The position numbers and the translations under genes are program-made. 35,195 nucleotides of DNA from JBCCTX01 sp964652565 (lineage in GTDB: Bacteria; Bacteroidota; Bacteroidia; J057). The stretch is from the NCBI GenBank assembly GCA_964652565.1, contig CAZZEC010000052.1, positions 1-35,195 on the forward strand. The letters run 5' to 3'. Shown here piece after piece: positions 17,239 to 26,105 of this stretch. Positions within the stretch are counted from its first letter, which is position 1, and each line of letters opens with the position of its first letter. The notes under the pieces are model-generated. The model was not told the origin of the DNA and ran no database searches. It saw only the letters and a program-made list of their open reading frames with translations.

Positions 17239-18585
17239 CTATCGCTGCACATAATTTACCACTGCCTCAACATAGGCATCTGCGACGGCTTTGACTCTTG
17301 CAGGTGCAATAACACCTTCTATTTCAAATTCTGGTTCGCTCAACCACATTAACTCCCTCCAGAAATCCTGGCAAAGACTTTCACCATAGCACAAAGGGCT
17401 GGTTACTAAGCCATTCAAGGCCAGATTCCTGGCAAACACTCCATCAGCTTCAGTTGGAAGACAGTAGTCATATAAATAATCTGGCCAGTGTTGATACTCG
17501 ACAACTGGCACATCCGTATGTTTGATACTAGCCTTTATAAAGGAATGGGAGAGCCTCATAGATTCTTCTATGTTTGTAGATACTAATAGATACAGAAAAT
17601 GCATCCGTCTGTAAGGTGTACTCAGTTCTCCTTTCAAAATCCCTCCCGGGATAAATGCCATACAATAATTGTCATATCCTGGTTTGAAGTAACCCTCACG
17701 ATCCCTTTTCTCCCAATTTTCCTTATCTACATTGTAGTGGACAATCAATGTAAGGTGTGGCCTGAATGTATTAATTTTATTTGCTCTGGCTCGTAAATCC
17801 AACGGAGTAAAGAACCTGCGATAGATATCTTTCTCAGTTGCTTGATTTCTCCAAAAGTATGCCTTTTGCTGATTGATTCTTCCTGCTACTAATTCTCTAT
17901 CGATATCTTTCTGAAAATGATGTCTTCGCCAAGTCAGATAACTCATTTCCATAGCACTCTGACCCGGACGAGATCGTGTCAGTAATACTTCCGCACCCAT
18001 TGATGTCAACTTTTCAGCAATGAGGTGAGCAGTAGCCAGTGTTAAATTGGCTTCCCAAAAAGCTGTACCTTCGATGTTTGCTGTTGCTTTTACCTTGATA
18101 TATTTTCCTTCCAGTTCTGCTTCCGACATACTTCCCGCTACATGTCCTGGATCTACAGCTATCCTAACTCCAGTTAAAGGATACCGTGCATCTGTGTTAG
18201 AGCTATTAATGGTGAAGGGCTTGTATCTCTCCGTGAGCTTTTCCGTCCACGCTTTACGTCCTTTACTCATATATAAGACCTTCATTCTTTCCCGGGGTAA
18301 TAACCTCATCATCCCCACAAATGCAGTAATTTCATTGTAATACAGAAAGAACTCAGGATCGTCATGAAGTTTGTCTTCTCTAGAGGCATACATAGCAACA
18401 CCTTCTGACGAAATTCTGAAATACTGATTTAATGAAGGGTCCTTGACGAGGTAACGCAAATTCAAATCCATCCTATCCATCATATCGATATCTCTCCCTT
18501 GTATCAGAGTTTGCCCCAGTAATCCAGATATCATACCTTGGAATACCATAAAATATAGGAATCTTGTCATAGCTTCCAAATTCAT
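17239..18585 (-). CDS. N-acetylmuramoyl-L-alanine amidase (Amidase_3 family), secreted
   Basis: 448 aa from the ATG at 18583-18585. The frame extends to a TTG at 18606 that would overlap the previous gene; an ATG at 18568-18570 gives an even cleaner signal peptide. Residues 6-28 are hydrophobic and should export it. The Amidase_3 core runs from about 140: VRIAVDPGH (H148), E178 in FWEANLTLA, H283 in LIVHYNVD, and E402 in CYGE, so the zinc and catalytic set looks complete. It should cut the lactyl-peptide bond of peptidoglycan in the periplasm. The region before the core (30-135) and a long basic insertion (about 210-260) are unrecognised. Starts 5 bp after the barrel gene's stop, suggesting coupled translation. 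Confidence 0.82.
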   Translation of the reverse strand: MNLEAMTRFLYFMVFQGMISGLLGQTLIQGRDIDMMDRMDLNLRYLVKDPSLNQYFRISSEGVAMYASREDKLHDDPEFFLYYNEITAFVGMMRLLPRERMKVLYMSKGRKAWTEKLTERYKPFTINSSNTDARYPLTGVRIAVDPGHVAGSMSEAELEGKYIKVKATANIEGTAFWEANLTLATAHLIAEKLTSMGAEVLLTRSRPGQSAMEMSYLTWRRHHFQKDIDRELVAGRINQQKAYFWRNQATEKDIYRRFFTPLDLRARANKINTFRPHLTLIVHYNVDKENWEKRDREGYFKPGYDNYCMAFIPGGILKGELSTPYRRMHFLYLLVSTNIEESMRLSHSFIKASIKHTDVPVVEYQHWPDYLYDYCLPTEADGVFARNLALNGLVTSPLCYGESLCQDFWRELMWLSEPEFEIEGVIAPARVKAVADAYVEAVVNYVQR

Positions 18586-18590
18586 ATACC

Positions 18591-20522
18591 CTAACCTCTC
18601 AACCAAAAATTTAACTTGAGTTCAAAAAAAGGTCTAAAAAAACGATTAATCCGCGTTAGGTCTTGCTCTCTGTAAGTAGCTCCTAAAGTTGAAAAATTTT
18701 CAACTTCTTTGAAAAGATTATCTTGATATTGTACTTGCCACCATACAGATAAGTCTATGGTCGCAGGGTTGCGATGAAATACTTTGATACCCGTTCTGGG
18801 ACCTGATTGAAAATTTCTGATTTTGAGATTCACAGGAACAAGTAGATTATTTAGATTTGACATGGCTGTATTCTGTTTTCTGACAACACTGAGATGCTGA
18901 TACCCTATCTCGAGGAGTAATCTTACAGATTCCCATGGACTCTTCAATCTCAAGGTATGGATATGGGATATATTATAAGTAACTGTAGTATCTAAGGTTG
19001 TTTCAGTAAAAGAATCCCAATTGATGTAAGATACATGTGTTTCTCTTCTGAACATAGTAGTAAGCGTTTCCCATTTCCGAGATGGTCTATAATTGACCCT
19101 TACATCTGTTTCGAGATTTCTCGTTGACCGATCTGTGCGATTGATATCGTCAAAATCCTTGATATTATATGTAACGTAAATATCCTGACTACCTTGGAGT
19201 ATTAAATTGTCCAAAGCTTCCCATCTGTAGTCAAATTCCATTCTCAGGCTATATTGCGTATAATTATCTTGACTACGCTCCTGAAACAAAAATGCATATT
19301 GCCTGATATTACCAAGTAGTCTGTAAGTAGTAGAAAATTTGCGGCTCCACCTGGCGTTCCATGCCAGGTTTGAGCCATATGTCAGTTCATCATGGTCATC
19401 GAAGTTGATCTCAGAAGGTGTATCATACTTAATATAGATATTATTGGCGGCGAAGCGAAGATTATGTTGAGGGTGAATTCTATAAGAAAGCTGGAGTTCC
19501 CATCGAGTTAATGCACGAAAAAAATCCTTTTGTTTTTCTCTGTTAAGTAATTGTTCAAATTGGTTAGGATTCAAAAAAAGCGTATTCTCTAATTCATATC
19601 TCCTGCTTAGATATTGATATTCATATGTGAGAAAGGCATTGAATCGATTGGTGGCATATGAGAGCTTTTGTTGAGTGCCAAGATTCAATTGCCCAAAAGA
19701 CAAATCGTTCCTGGATACAGGATTGTCTTCCAAGGGATCAAACCTGAATGATCTGTTGGTCAGCAACAGCGTATTTTCAGAATCCCAATATAAATTGGGC
19801 TGTATTTGATATCGAAGATTTAATCCAGGTTGTATCGTATCTGAAACAATACTCTCAATCATCCGATTGCGGTAATCATCAATCTCACTAGTACCTGCAT
19901 GAAAGCGAAATGCCAGATCCGCGTAGGAACCAAATGATTTAGCCCAAATGGAATTAAAGGTTATATTCCTTTGATTTCTGGGTTCAATATCCTTGGAACG
20001 TGCAAATAAATACGTCTCCATCGTAAGTCCATCTTCCCATTTATATTGGGATCTTAATCTTATTGCTGGGGAAAGTCCCTGGTCCAGCAGAGAGGCTCTG
20101 TAATCCCAACTGTAACCGATCAAAGGGGTAACTGAGAGATAGGAAAAGGGACGATAGGATAATCCCGTATATCCTGTCAATCGATAATTCTGGTTATTAA
20201 AAAAATGGTCGTACTCTATCCAGGAGGCCAGGCTTATCTTTGAGTTTAACTGATAGTACTGCCATATAGACGTGTGTAAATATGCCTGAACAAAAGGACT
20301 TTTGTTCAAAGTGCTATTCAATAAATTATCGTGATGAATATTGAGCTCCAGGCTATACTTTGGGGATTGCAGGTTGTAGTCCATATCCCATCGAGAGCTA
20401 TAGGTGAAGTTATTGGCTCTTCTGATATCGATTCTCACATCGGGTAATTGAGCATATATATTAGCAGAACCTAATAACCCTAGAAAAATGACAATTCGAT
20501 ATATGTAGTATCCTAAGCCCAC
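18591..20522 (-). CDS. Predicted outer membrane beta-barrel protein, unrecognised family
   Basis: About 643 aa. No catalytic motif recognised. Almost the whole chain is alternating polar/aromatic beta strands with Y/W/F at strand ends and ends in an amphipathic strand (ELKLNFWLR), as expected of an outer membrane barrel of many strands. There is no TonB box or plug domain. Start is uncertain: the frame is open to an ATG at 20640-20642 inside nuoN, but the GTG at 20520-20522 gives a normal signal peptide (GYYIYRIVIFLGLLGSANIYAQ minus first residues) and a 67-bp spacer from nuoN. It is followed directly by the amidase. Could be a transporter, a porin-like channel or an assembly partner of the amidase; no function is claimed. 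Confidence 0.75.
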   Translation of the reverse strand: MGLGYYIYRIVIFLGLLGSANIYAQLPDVRIDIRRANNFTYSSRWDMDYNLQSPKYSLELNIHHDNLLNSTLNKSPFVQAYLHTSIWQYYQLNSKISLASWIEYDHFFNNQNYRLTGYTGLSYRPFSYLSVTPLIGYSWDYRASLLDQGLSPAIRLRSQYKWEDGLTMETYLFARSKDIEPRNQRNITFNSIWAKSFGSYADLAFRFHAGTSEIDDYRNRMIESIVSDTIQPGLNLRYQIQPNLYWDSENTLLLTNRSFRFDPLEDNPVSRNDLSFGQLNLGTQQKLSYATNRFNAFLTYEYQYLSRRYELENTLFLNPNQFEQLLNREKQKDFFRALTRWELQLSYRIHPQHNLRFAANNIYIKYDTPSEINFDDHDELTYGSNLAWNARWSRKFSTTYRLLGNIRQYAFLFQERSQDNYTQYSLRMEFDYRWEALDNLILQGSQDIYVTYNIKDFDDINRTDRSTRNLETDVRVNYRPSRKWETLTTMFRRETHVSYINWDSFTETTLDTTVTYNISHIHTLRLKSPWESVRLLLEIGYQHLSVVRKQNTAMSNLNNLLVPVNLKIRNFQSGPRTGIKVFHRNPATIDLSVWWQVQYQDNLFKEVENFSTLGATYREQDLTRINRFFRPFFELKLNFWLRG

Positions 20523-20589
20523 GTAACAAATATACACGTTTTTGAAGGCCAGGAAGGTAAGGAAATATTGATACTTAAATACGTACCCT

Positions 20590-22059
20590 TTATGGTCTTG
20601 CAATGGCTGTATCCACCACCTCTGTAACGCCGCTTGCGGCATCTATAGGGTTTAGCATGAGATATGGAAATACTCCTAATACCAAGATAAGGACAACCAG
20701 GAGCACTGTACCTATCATCGGCCAGGTTCCAAAAGCAGTGTTCAGTTGAGGTTTTTCATCCCCTCCAAAGAACATTAGTACAATCACTTTGATATAATAG
20801 TAAGCACCTATAACTGAAGTAAGGATACCAACAATTGCCAGGAGGATCAATTCTCCTCTAATAGCTGTAATGAAGATTTGATATTTAGCCATAAATCCAG
20901 CAAGCGGGGGAATACCTGCCAGAGAAAATAAAAATACTGATAATGTACCTGCGAAATACGGAGCCTTTAATCCTAAGCCTCTCCAATGATCGAGCGAAGT
21001 GTCTTTGTAGTCTCTTTCCGCCATTCCTACCATCCCAAAAGCCCCTAAATTCATCAGGGTATAAATAAACATGTAGAAAATCACTGCTGAAAACCCTGCA
21101 GCACCCACGCATAGTCCCAGCATCACATACCCTGAGTGAGCAATACTGGAGTATGCCAACATACGTTTGATATTGGTTTGTTGTGCAGCTACAATGTTTC
21201 CATATATCATGGTAAACAATGCTGAGATGGCGATAAGTGTAACGATCTTATCGTATTGGACGAGTTCCAATTTATTAATAATCACTCCTAGCGCAATAAA
21301 GGCAGCCATTTTACTTCCAGTAGCCATAAAACCTGCTAACGGAGTGGGTGTACCTTCGTAAACGTCAGGTGTCCAGTTATGGAAAGGAAATGCTGAAACT
21401 TTGAATAAAAATCCAATGATAATCAGACCAACCGCTGTGTAAAAGATTAAAGAATATTGAGTGAAGGCAGCACTATTGGCTAGAATATCATCCATGTTAG
21501 TGGCTCCTGTGATACCATAGATCAAGGCAATTCCGAATAACAAAAAAGCGGATGCAAAAGATCCCAGTAAAAAATATTTGAGTCCTGATTCGTTTGAACG
21601 GGGGTCGCGCTTGAACAGTGCGGCAAAGATATATAAACACATAGACATGGTTTCCAATCCAATAAACGTAATGATCAGGTCATTGGCATTGGCCATTAAT
21701 ATCATTCCTAGTACTGCAAATATGAGTAGTACATATACATCATAAATAGGGATCTCCTGCCTTTTCAGGTAATCCGCTATGAAAAATAAAGTGATGAGTC
21801 CTGATACACACAGCAGAATATGAATCATAGGAGCCTGCGCTCCCGTTTCCAACATCCCCGAGAAAATAACATCTGAGGTTTTACTACCCATGGTAAAGGC
21901 TAATACACTGGAAATAATTAACCCTAAAGCCGAAACCCAGGGCAGCGTTGTTCTCGCTTTAAAAACATCCAGAAGCATTAAAGCCAATCCCGTGACAAGT
22001 AAGATCAATATTGGGATGGCTTGTTGGGTAGAATGTGATAACTCAGATAAAAAATCCAT
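20590..22059 (-). CDS. nuoN: NADH-quinone oxidoreductase subunit N
   Basis: 489 aa with about 14 membrane helices, an antiporter-like proton-pumping subunit of respiratory complex I. The family signatures PDVYEGTPTPLAGFMATGSK (with the key lysine) and RMLAYSSIAHSGYVMLG are intact, and the N-terminal helices match NuoN rather than NuoL or NuoM. ATG start at 22057-22059. Unusually, no other nuo gene adjoins it; the only other one in the window is nuoM at 34101 on the opposite strand. The spacer upstream holds one TAnnTTTG match (22116-22123, minus sense), but no TTG box at a proper distance. Confidence 0.96.
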   Translation of the reverse strand: MDFLSELSHSTQQAIPILILLVTGLALMLLDVFKARTTLPWVSALGLIISSVLAFTMGSKTSDVIFSGMLETGAQAPMIHILLCVSGLITLFFIADYLKRQEIPIYDVYVLLIFAVLGMILMANANDLIITFIGLETMSMCLYIFAALFKRDPRSNESGLKYFLLGSFASAFLLFGIALIYGITGATNMDDILANSAAFTQYSLIFYTAVGLIIIGFLFKVSAFPFHNWTPDVYEGTPTPLAGFMATGSKMAAFIALGVIINKLELVQYDKIVTLIAISALFTMIYGNIVAAQQTNIKRMLAYSSIAHSGYVMLGLCVGAAGFSAVIFYMFIYTLMNLGAFGMVGMAERDYKDTSLDHWRGLGLKAPYFAGTLSVFLFSLAGIPPLAGFMAKYQIFITAIRGELILLAIVGILTSVIGAYYYIKVIVLMFFGGDEKPQLNTAFGTWPMIGTVLLVVLILVLGVFPYLMLNPIDAASGVTEVVDTAIARP

Positions 22060-22365
22060 GTACTTGTTGTGTATGTATAAATGCTACGTGTCTGCAATAA
22101 TATCCTTTTCCGACTCAAATTTAGGTAAATTACCAAAATCAGCTACTAATGTTCAACTTTGCAGGGCAAACATACTAAAATCATTAATAACTACTAATCA
22201 GAAGCTTATATAGATCCAATATATAAAAATTTTAAAGCAACCAATTAATAATGAATTATTTATGAAATTTGGTGCATACGCCCTAAGAACTTTGTTAGAT
22301 CATCCAGACGGCGGGTAAATTTAGTATATAGAAAACGAGAATCAAAACACCCTTTATTCCTTTTT
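22060..22365. other. AT-rich divergent intergenic region between nuoN and the NeuD-like gene
   Basis: 306 bp without a credible gene. It must hold promoters for both flanking genes. TAAATTTG in minus sense (22116-22123) fits the Bacteroidetes -7 box for nuoN, about 57 bp before its start, but the -33 partner is missing at the usual spacing. No repeats, hairpins or tRNA were seen. Confidence 0.6.
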
Positions 22366-22986
22366 ATGATGAAAAAGTCAATATATATCATAGGAACTGG
22401 TGGATTTGCAAAAGAAGTATTTTGCCTCATTAGAGATTTAGGTAATTCTTATCATGTAAAGGCTTTTGTAGAAAAGGACGAAGTCTACGACAACACACTG
22501 CTCCTCAACACACCGATCATCCCTCAATCTAAGTTTCAGGCACCAGATGGGGAGGCAGTGATAGCTATTGGTGATCCGGAAATAAGGGCAAACGTTGTCC
22601 ATCAATTACCTCCTGATACACATTATGCTACCTTAATCCATCCTTCTGTAATCATGTCTCCATGGGTACAGATCGGTGAAGGCTCTGTAATTTGTGCTCG
22701 TACTACGCTTACCTGCGATATTTGCCTGGGAAGACATACTCAACTCAACCTTCACACTACTATTGGACATGATTGTGTATTGGGAGATTTTGTTACTACA
22801 GCTCCCGCAGTAAACATCAGTGGTTTGTGTCAGATAGGAGATCAGGTGTACATTGGGACGAATGCTTCGATTAAGCAAAATATTCGAATAACCTCACATA
22901 CTGTAATTGGCATGAGCGCTGTTGTAGTCAAAGACATAGCTGAATCCGGTATATATGTTGGAAATCCATCCAGAATGCTAAAATAG
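22366..22986 (+). CDS. NeuD/PglD-like sugar O- or N-acyltransferase
   Basis: 206 aa. The N-terminus has a Rossmann-like nucleotide-sugar binding strand (IYIIGTGGFAKEV, 6-18), and from about residue 90 there is a left-handed beta-helix of hexapeptide repeats (HPSVIM, VQIGEGS and so on), the NeuD/PglD architecture. H135 in GHDCVLGD is the expected catalytic histidine, and VGNPSRMLK ends the protein as usual. Such enzymes acetylate an amino or hydroxyl group of a cell-surface sugar using acetyl-CoA. No polysaccharide cluster adjoins it, so the acceptor is unknown; a link to the nan genes 18 kb away is not supported. Double ATG start; the second (22369) is equally possible. Confidence 0.87.
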   Translation: MMKKSIYIIGTGGFAKEVFCLIRDLGNSYHVKAFVEKDEVYDNTLLLNTPIIPQSKFQAPDGEAVIAIGDPEIRANVVHQLPPDTHYATLIHPSVIMSPWVQIGEGSVICARTTLTCDICLGRHTQLNLHTTIGHDCVLGDFVTTAPAVNISGLCQIGDQVYIGTNASIKQNIRITSHTVIGMSAVVVKDIAESGIYVGNPSRMLK

Positions 22987-22996
22987 GAATAACTCC

Positions 22997-23650
22997 TTAT
23001 CCTGCTGAAATACCGAGAAAGGATTTTCTCCTGATTAGTGTTTGTAAGTTCATCAAATCAATCTTGGATCTCTTACCTTCTACAATGACTGCATCTGCAT
23101 GACCTTTCAGTTTTTCATATAGCCATTGTATGACCATATCCAAATTATCACCAGGTCCAAATGATAGATATATTTTTATCGTCTCCACAAATCCTACACT
23201 GACACCTCTATGGTCCTGATCCATGATAATTGAGGCCTGTGTCTTGGGTATCTGAAATTCATCCCCCTGCTCCAACCAACGAACATAGGTTCCAAATAAT
23301 AGATATTTAAGGTCTTTTTCACGTGTAATGATTTCGATGCTCATATGCTCGAAAGCAAATTGAGCCTTTTTATCAAAGATATCCTCTTTAGTAGTGTCTA
23401 CTTTTCCAGCTCTTTGGACTTCCATGTACTTTCTGAGCTTTTCCCCTAACTTTTCGATCCGCTGAAATTTTTCTTTGGCCATTTCCCTGATCACCGCATC
23501 GTTGTACTGTTCAAACTTATCGGGATGATACTTTTTCCTTAATTCAGTTTGTAGCTTTTCAAATTCTTCCCCATTTAACTCAGAAAAATCTTTCCCATAA
23601 ATTTCTCTAATTTCAATTTTTTCATTTTCAGTAAACTCTACCTTTGCCAT
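22997..23650 (-). CDS. Uncharacterised protein with an N-terminal J-domain-like segment
   Basis: 217 aa, soluble, very charged. Residues about 27-80 resemble the second half of a DnaJ J-domain: LRKKYHPDK with the HPD motif at 42-44, then a basic helix (IREMAKEKFQRIEKLGEKL). The first helix expected of a J-domain is only partly recognisable. The rest (85-217) matches nothing I know; it has FGPGDN followed by a hydrophobic/aromatic segment. It may recruit DnaK to a specific client, but this is inferred from HPD alone. ATG at 23648-23650. It ends 10 bp from the convergent NeuD-like gene and follows the sulfatase on the same strand after about 100 bp. Confidence 0.75.
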   Translation of the reverse strand: MAKVEFTENEKIEIREIYGKDFSELNGEEFEKLQTELRKKYHPDKFEQYNDAVIREMAKEKFQRIEKLGEKLRKYMEVQRAGKVDTTKEDIFDKKAQFAFEHMSIEIITREKDLKYLLFGTYVRWLEQGDEFQIPKTQASIIMDQDHRGVSVGFVETIKIYLSFGPGDNLDMVIQWLYEKLKGHADAVIVEGKRSKIDLMNLQTLIRRKSFLGISAG

Positions 23651-23753
23651 ACGAATATCGGATTATATACAATAGATTGAAATATAGATTATCAACACAT
23701 TTCGCCAAGTATTTGTGACAGAATTTCTCACTTACTCATTTCCATTTTCAGGA

Positions 23754-25331
23754 CTATTTGTCCCCTAATTCCGCAAAGCGAAAGCGCTCGAGTTCCGGAA
23801 TCGACCGATTATTTGTCGCAATTTTCTCCATTCTGCTAATAACTTCGGGATGAGACGCTGCCACATCTTTTGTTTCAAGCGGATCAACTTCTAAGTCGTA
23901 TAATTCAAAGGTCATATTCCCCTTAAAAATATCTTTGCGTATGGCCTTCCATTTACCCATTCGTATTGCTTGCTGACCTTGATAGCTGGGAAACTCCCAA
24001 TAAAGAAATTCGTGTTTTTGAACGGGCTGTCTGCCCATAAATACATCGACAAGACTCAGACCATTAATGTCATCCGGTTTCTCCACATGCGCAACATCAC
24101 AAAGTGTAGGTAGAATATCCCAAAACGCAGCAATATATTCACTGGTAGTATTACTGGATATCTTCTCTGGCCAACTGGCAATAAAAGGAACCCTGATCCC
24201 TCCTTCATACACAAATCCTTTCCCTCTTCCATAATCGCTTCGAAATGGGTGCCCGCTGTCAAAGTATTCAGAATCTGTCCCGCCATTGAAAGAAGGCCCA
24301 TTATCACTCGTAAACAAGATCAATGTATTTTCATACTGTCCGGTCTCTTTCAGTTTTTTTACCAGCATCCCCACTTGCTCATCCAAATAAGAAACCATGG
24401 CTGCGTAGGTTGCACGAGGATATTTTACAGGAAAATAATTCCGCTCCCCCAGATAGGGCTCCTCTTCCCCTAGCTTTTCATGATAGTAATCTACCCATCT
24501 TTTAGGGGCTTGTAACGGGACATGTGGAATAGGAGAAGCAAAATAGAGGAAAAAGGGCGTATCTTTATTCCGTTCTATAAACTGCAGCGATTGTTCCAGC
24601 ATTAATTCAGGGGCATAATCTGGTTGGTCGGTAAAGGGTGCATAACTTTCTTCATCATAAGGGTCAGCTCCTTCAGGCAATTTTGTATTCGGTACAACTA
24701 ACTCATTCTCCAACCATACTTTTTCCTCATTTTTCCAAAGATGCTTTGGAAAATAGGTATGAGCCTGACGTTGACAATTATATCCAAAGAAAAAATCAAA
24801 TCCCTGCTTTGTGGGTATTCCTTCAGTAAGTGGTGCTCCCAATCCCCATTTACCAACTATTGCCGTCTGGTAATCGACTAGTTGTAATAGTTTTCCTATT
24901 GTCTGAGTACCAGCAGGAATAGGCCTTTGACCTTCCAGGTTGGGATCTTCCACTGCTTTAGCGAAATCCCACACTTCCCCTCTTTCTCTCCATTCATCAT
25001 TGCTGCGAATATGTGCATATCCGGTATGCTTACCGGTCAATAATACACATCGAGAAGGGGCACAAACTGGTGAACCCGCATAAAACTGGGTAAACCTCAG
25101 TCCTTCATAAGCGAGTTGATCGATATGAGGGGTTTCGATTATTTCCTGACCATACACCCCAAGATCTCCATATCCCAGATCATCTGCTAAAATCAATATA
25201 ATATTGGGAGAAGGAGGAACCTCATTTGTGTCGGCATTGGAGACACAACTCCAGGAAAATATCATGGCAATAACGATAATCAGGTTAATACCCGATATCA
25301 TGCCATTAGATTCATTCAAAGGATTATACAT
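23754..25331 (-). CDS. Lipoprotein sulfatase (arylsulfatase/type I family)
   Basis: 525 aa. The sulfatase signature CAPSRCVLLTG has C90 as the cysteine that is converted to formylglycine; D50 and D51 (ILADD) and the later SDNGP string supply the calcium site, and GKWGLG carries the usual lysine. It hydrolyses sulfate esters, most likely on a sulfated glycan taken up from algae or host material. A lipobox (FSWSC, C29) after a hydrophobic stretch predicts a lipoprotein in the periplasm or at the surface. The ATG at 25299-25301 (residue 11) would give a tidier signal peptide than the one at 25331. No SusC/SusD pair or glycoside hydrolase is adjacent, and the maturase is not in the window, so the substrate is open. 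Confidence 0.92.
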   Translation of the reverse strand: MYNPLNESNGMISGINLIIVIAMIFSWSCVSNADTNEVPPSPNIILILADDLGYGDLGVYGQEIIETPHIDQLAYEGLRFTQFYAGSPVCAPSRCVLLTGKHTGYAHIRSNDEWRERGEVWDFAKAVEDPNLEGQRPIPAGTQTIGKLLQLVDYQTAIVGKWGLGAPLTEGIPTKQGFDFFFGYNCQRQAHTYFPKHLWKNEEKVWLENELVVPNTKLPEGADPYDEESYAPFTDQPDYAPELMLEQSLQFIERNKDTPFFLYFASPIPHVPLQAPKRWVDYYHEKLGEEEPYLGERNYFPVKYPRATYAAMVSYLDEQVGMLVKKLKETGQYENTLILFTSDNGPSFNGGTDSEYFDSGHPFRSDYGRGKGFVYEGGIRVPFIASWPEKISSNTTSEYIAAFWDILPTLCDVAHVEKPDDINGLSLVDVFMGRQPVQKHEFLYWEFPSYQGQQAIRMGKWKAIRKDIFKGNMTFELYDLEVDPLETKDVAASHPEVISRMEKIATNNRSIPELERFRFAELGDK

Positions 25332-25424
25332 CAGTGAGAAGATTTACCTTAAAATGTGAAAAAAATTTTACATCTCCCTGATTCTTTCATATTCAATTGT
25401 CTATCCTTGATAGTAAGAAGGATA

Positions 25425-26105
25425 TCAGTACCTGTAATCCCTATTAAAAATTTTGAAACTCTTTGGGATCAAAAACTGCTTAGGATTAAAGGTCTGAGGT
25501 TTTATCTCCTTAAAGGTAGTAGTTACGGTAAGTGTTTTTTGCTTTTTAATCGTTTTTAATGGTATTCTACCCTCAAGGCCCTTGACCAAGAAGCTCGCAT
25601 TGGAATTTGTAGTATCAGGAAATTGTCCCAAATCTACCTTGTAATCATCATTTACGTAATAGGCAAAATAGGTATCAGGCTGTTTCATCAGGTACACATC
25701 GCACAAAATTCCATTGACTTGTGCCTTTTTTCCAGAATTTTTGGCTATGGGAGGTTCCTGCTCATTGTGATAGATTCTATCTGTATACGTAGAATGGCGA
25801 TACGCAATTTGCTTAGAAGCATCTACCAGGTACTCTCTATTTGAGTCTGCGACAAACAGAAAAGTTTTGGGATACTTACCTCCCATCAAGTTGACAATAT
25901 AATCTCCTTCCTTGAGGTGTAAGTCCATTTTTCTATTGGGTTCATTTGCTGTAATAAACCCTGCATCAGCTCCCTTAAAATCGACTTCGAAAGATATCGT
26001 CCCTTCAAAATATGTACGTTCATTCTGTAGAGGCTGCCCTTTTGAGACACCTATATTCAATACCCATAAACAGATACATATTACATACAATCGATACTTA
26101 CACAT
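25425..26105 (-). CDS. Secreted protein of unknown function, DUF4412-like
   Basis: 226 aa from the ATG at 26103-26105, chosen because it opens a signal peptide (MCKYRLYVICICLWVLNIGVSKGQ without its last residues); the frame itself reaches a TTG at 26183. After the signal comes FEGTISFEVDF, then a beta-rich stretch (MDLHLKEGDY, then FLFVADS) that resembles the small DUF4412/GLPGLI-like secreted beta proteins of Bacteroidetes. No catalytic residues can be named. It precedes the sulfatase by 93 bp on the same strand and may be in one transcript with it. Role unknown. Confidence 0.7.
   Translation of the reverse strand: MCKYRLYVICICLWVLNIGVSKGQPLQNERTYFEGTISFEVDFKGADAGFITANEPNRKMDLHLKEGDYIVNLMGGKYPKTFLFVADSNREYLVDASKQIAYRHSTYTDRIYHNEQEPPIAKNSGKKAQVNGILCDVYLMKQPDTYFAYYVNDDYKVDLGQFPDTTNSNASFLVKGLEGRIPLKTIKKQKTLTVTTTFKEIKPQTFNPKQFLIPKSFKIFNRDYRY

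Noticed and set aside
21890..22213. 107-codon plus-strand frame overlapping the 5' end of nuoN.
   Set aside because: Mostly antisense to nuoN; the remainder is AT-rich intergenic DNA without signature.
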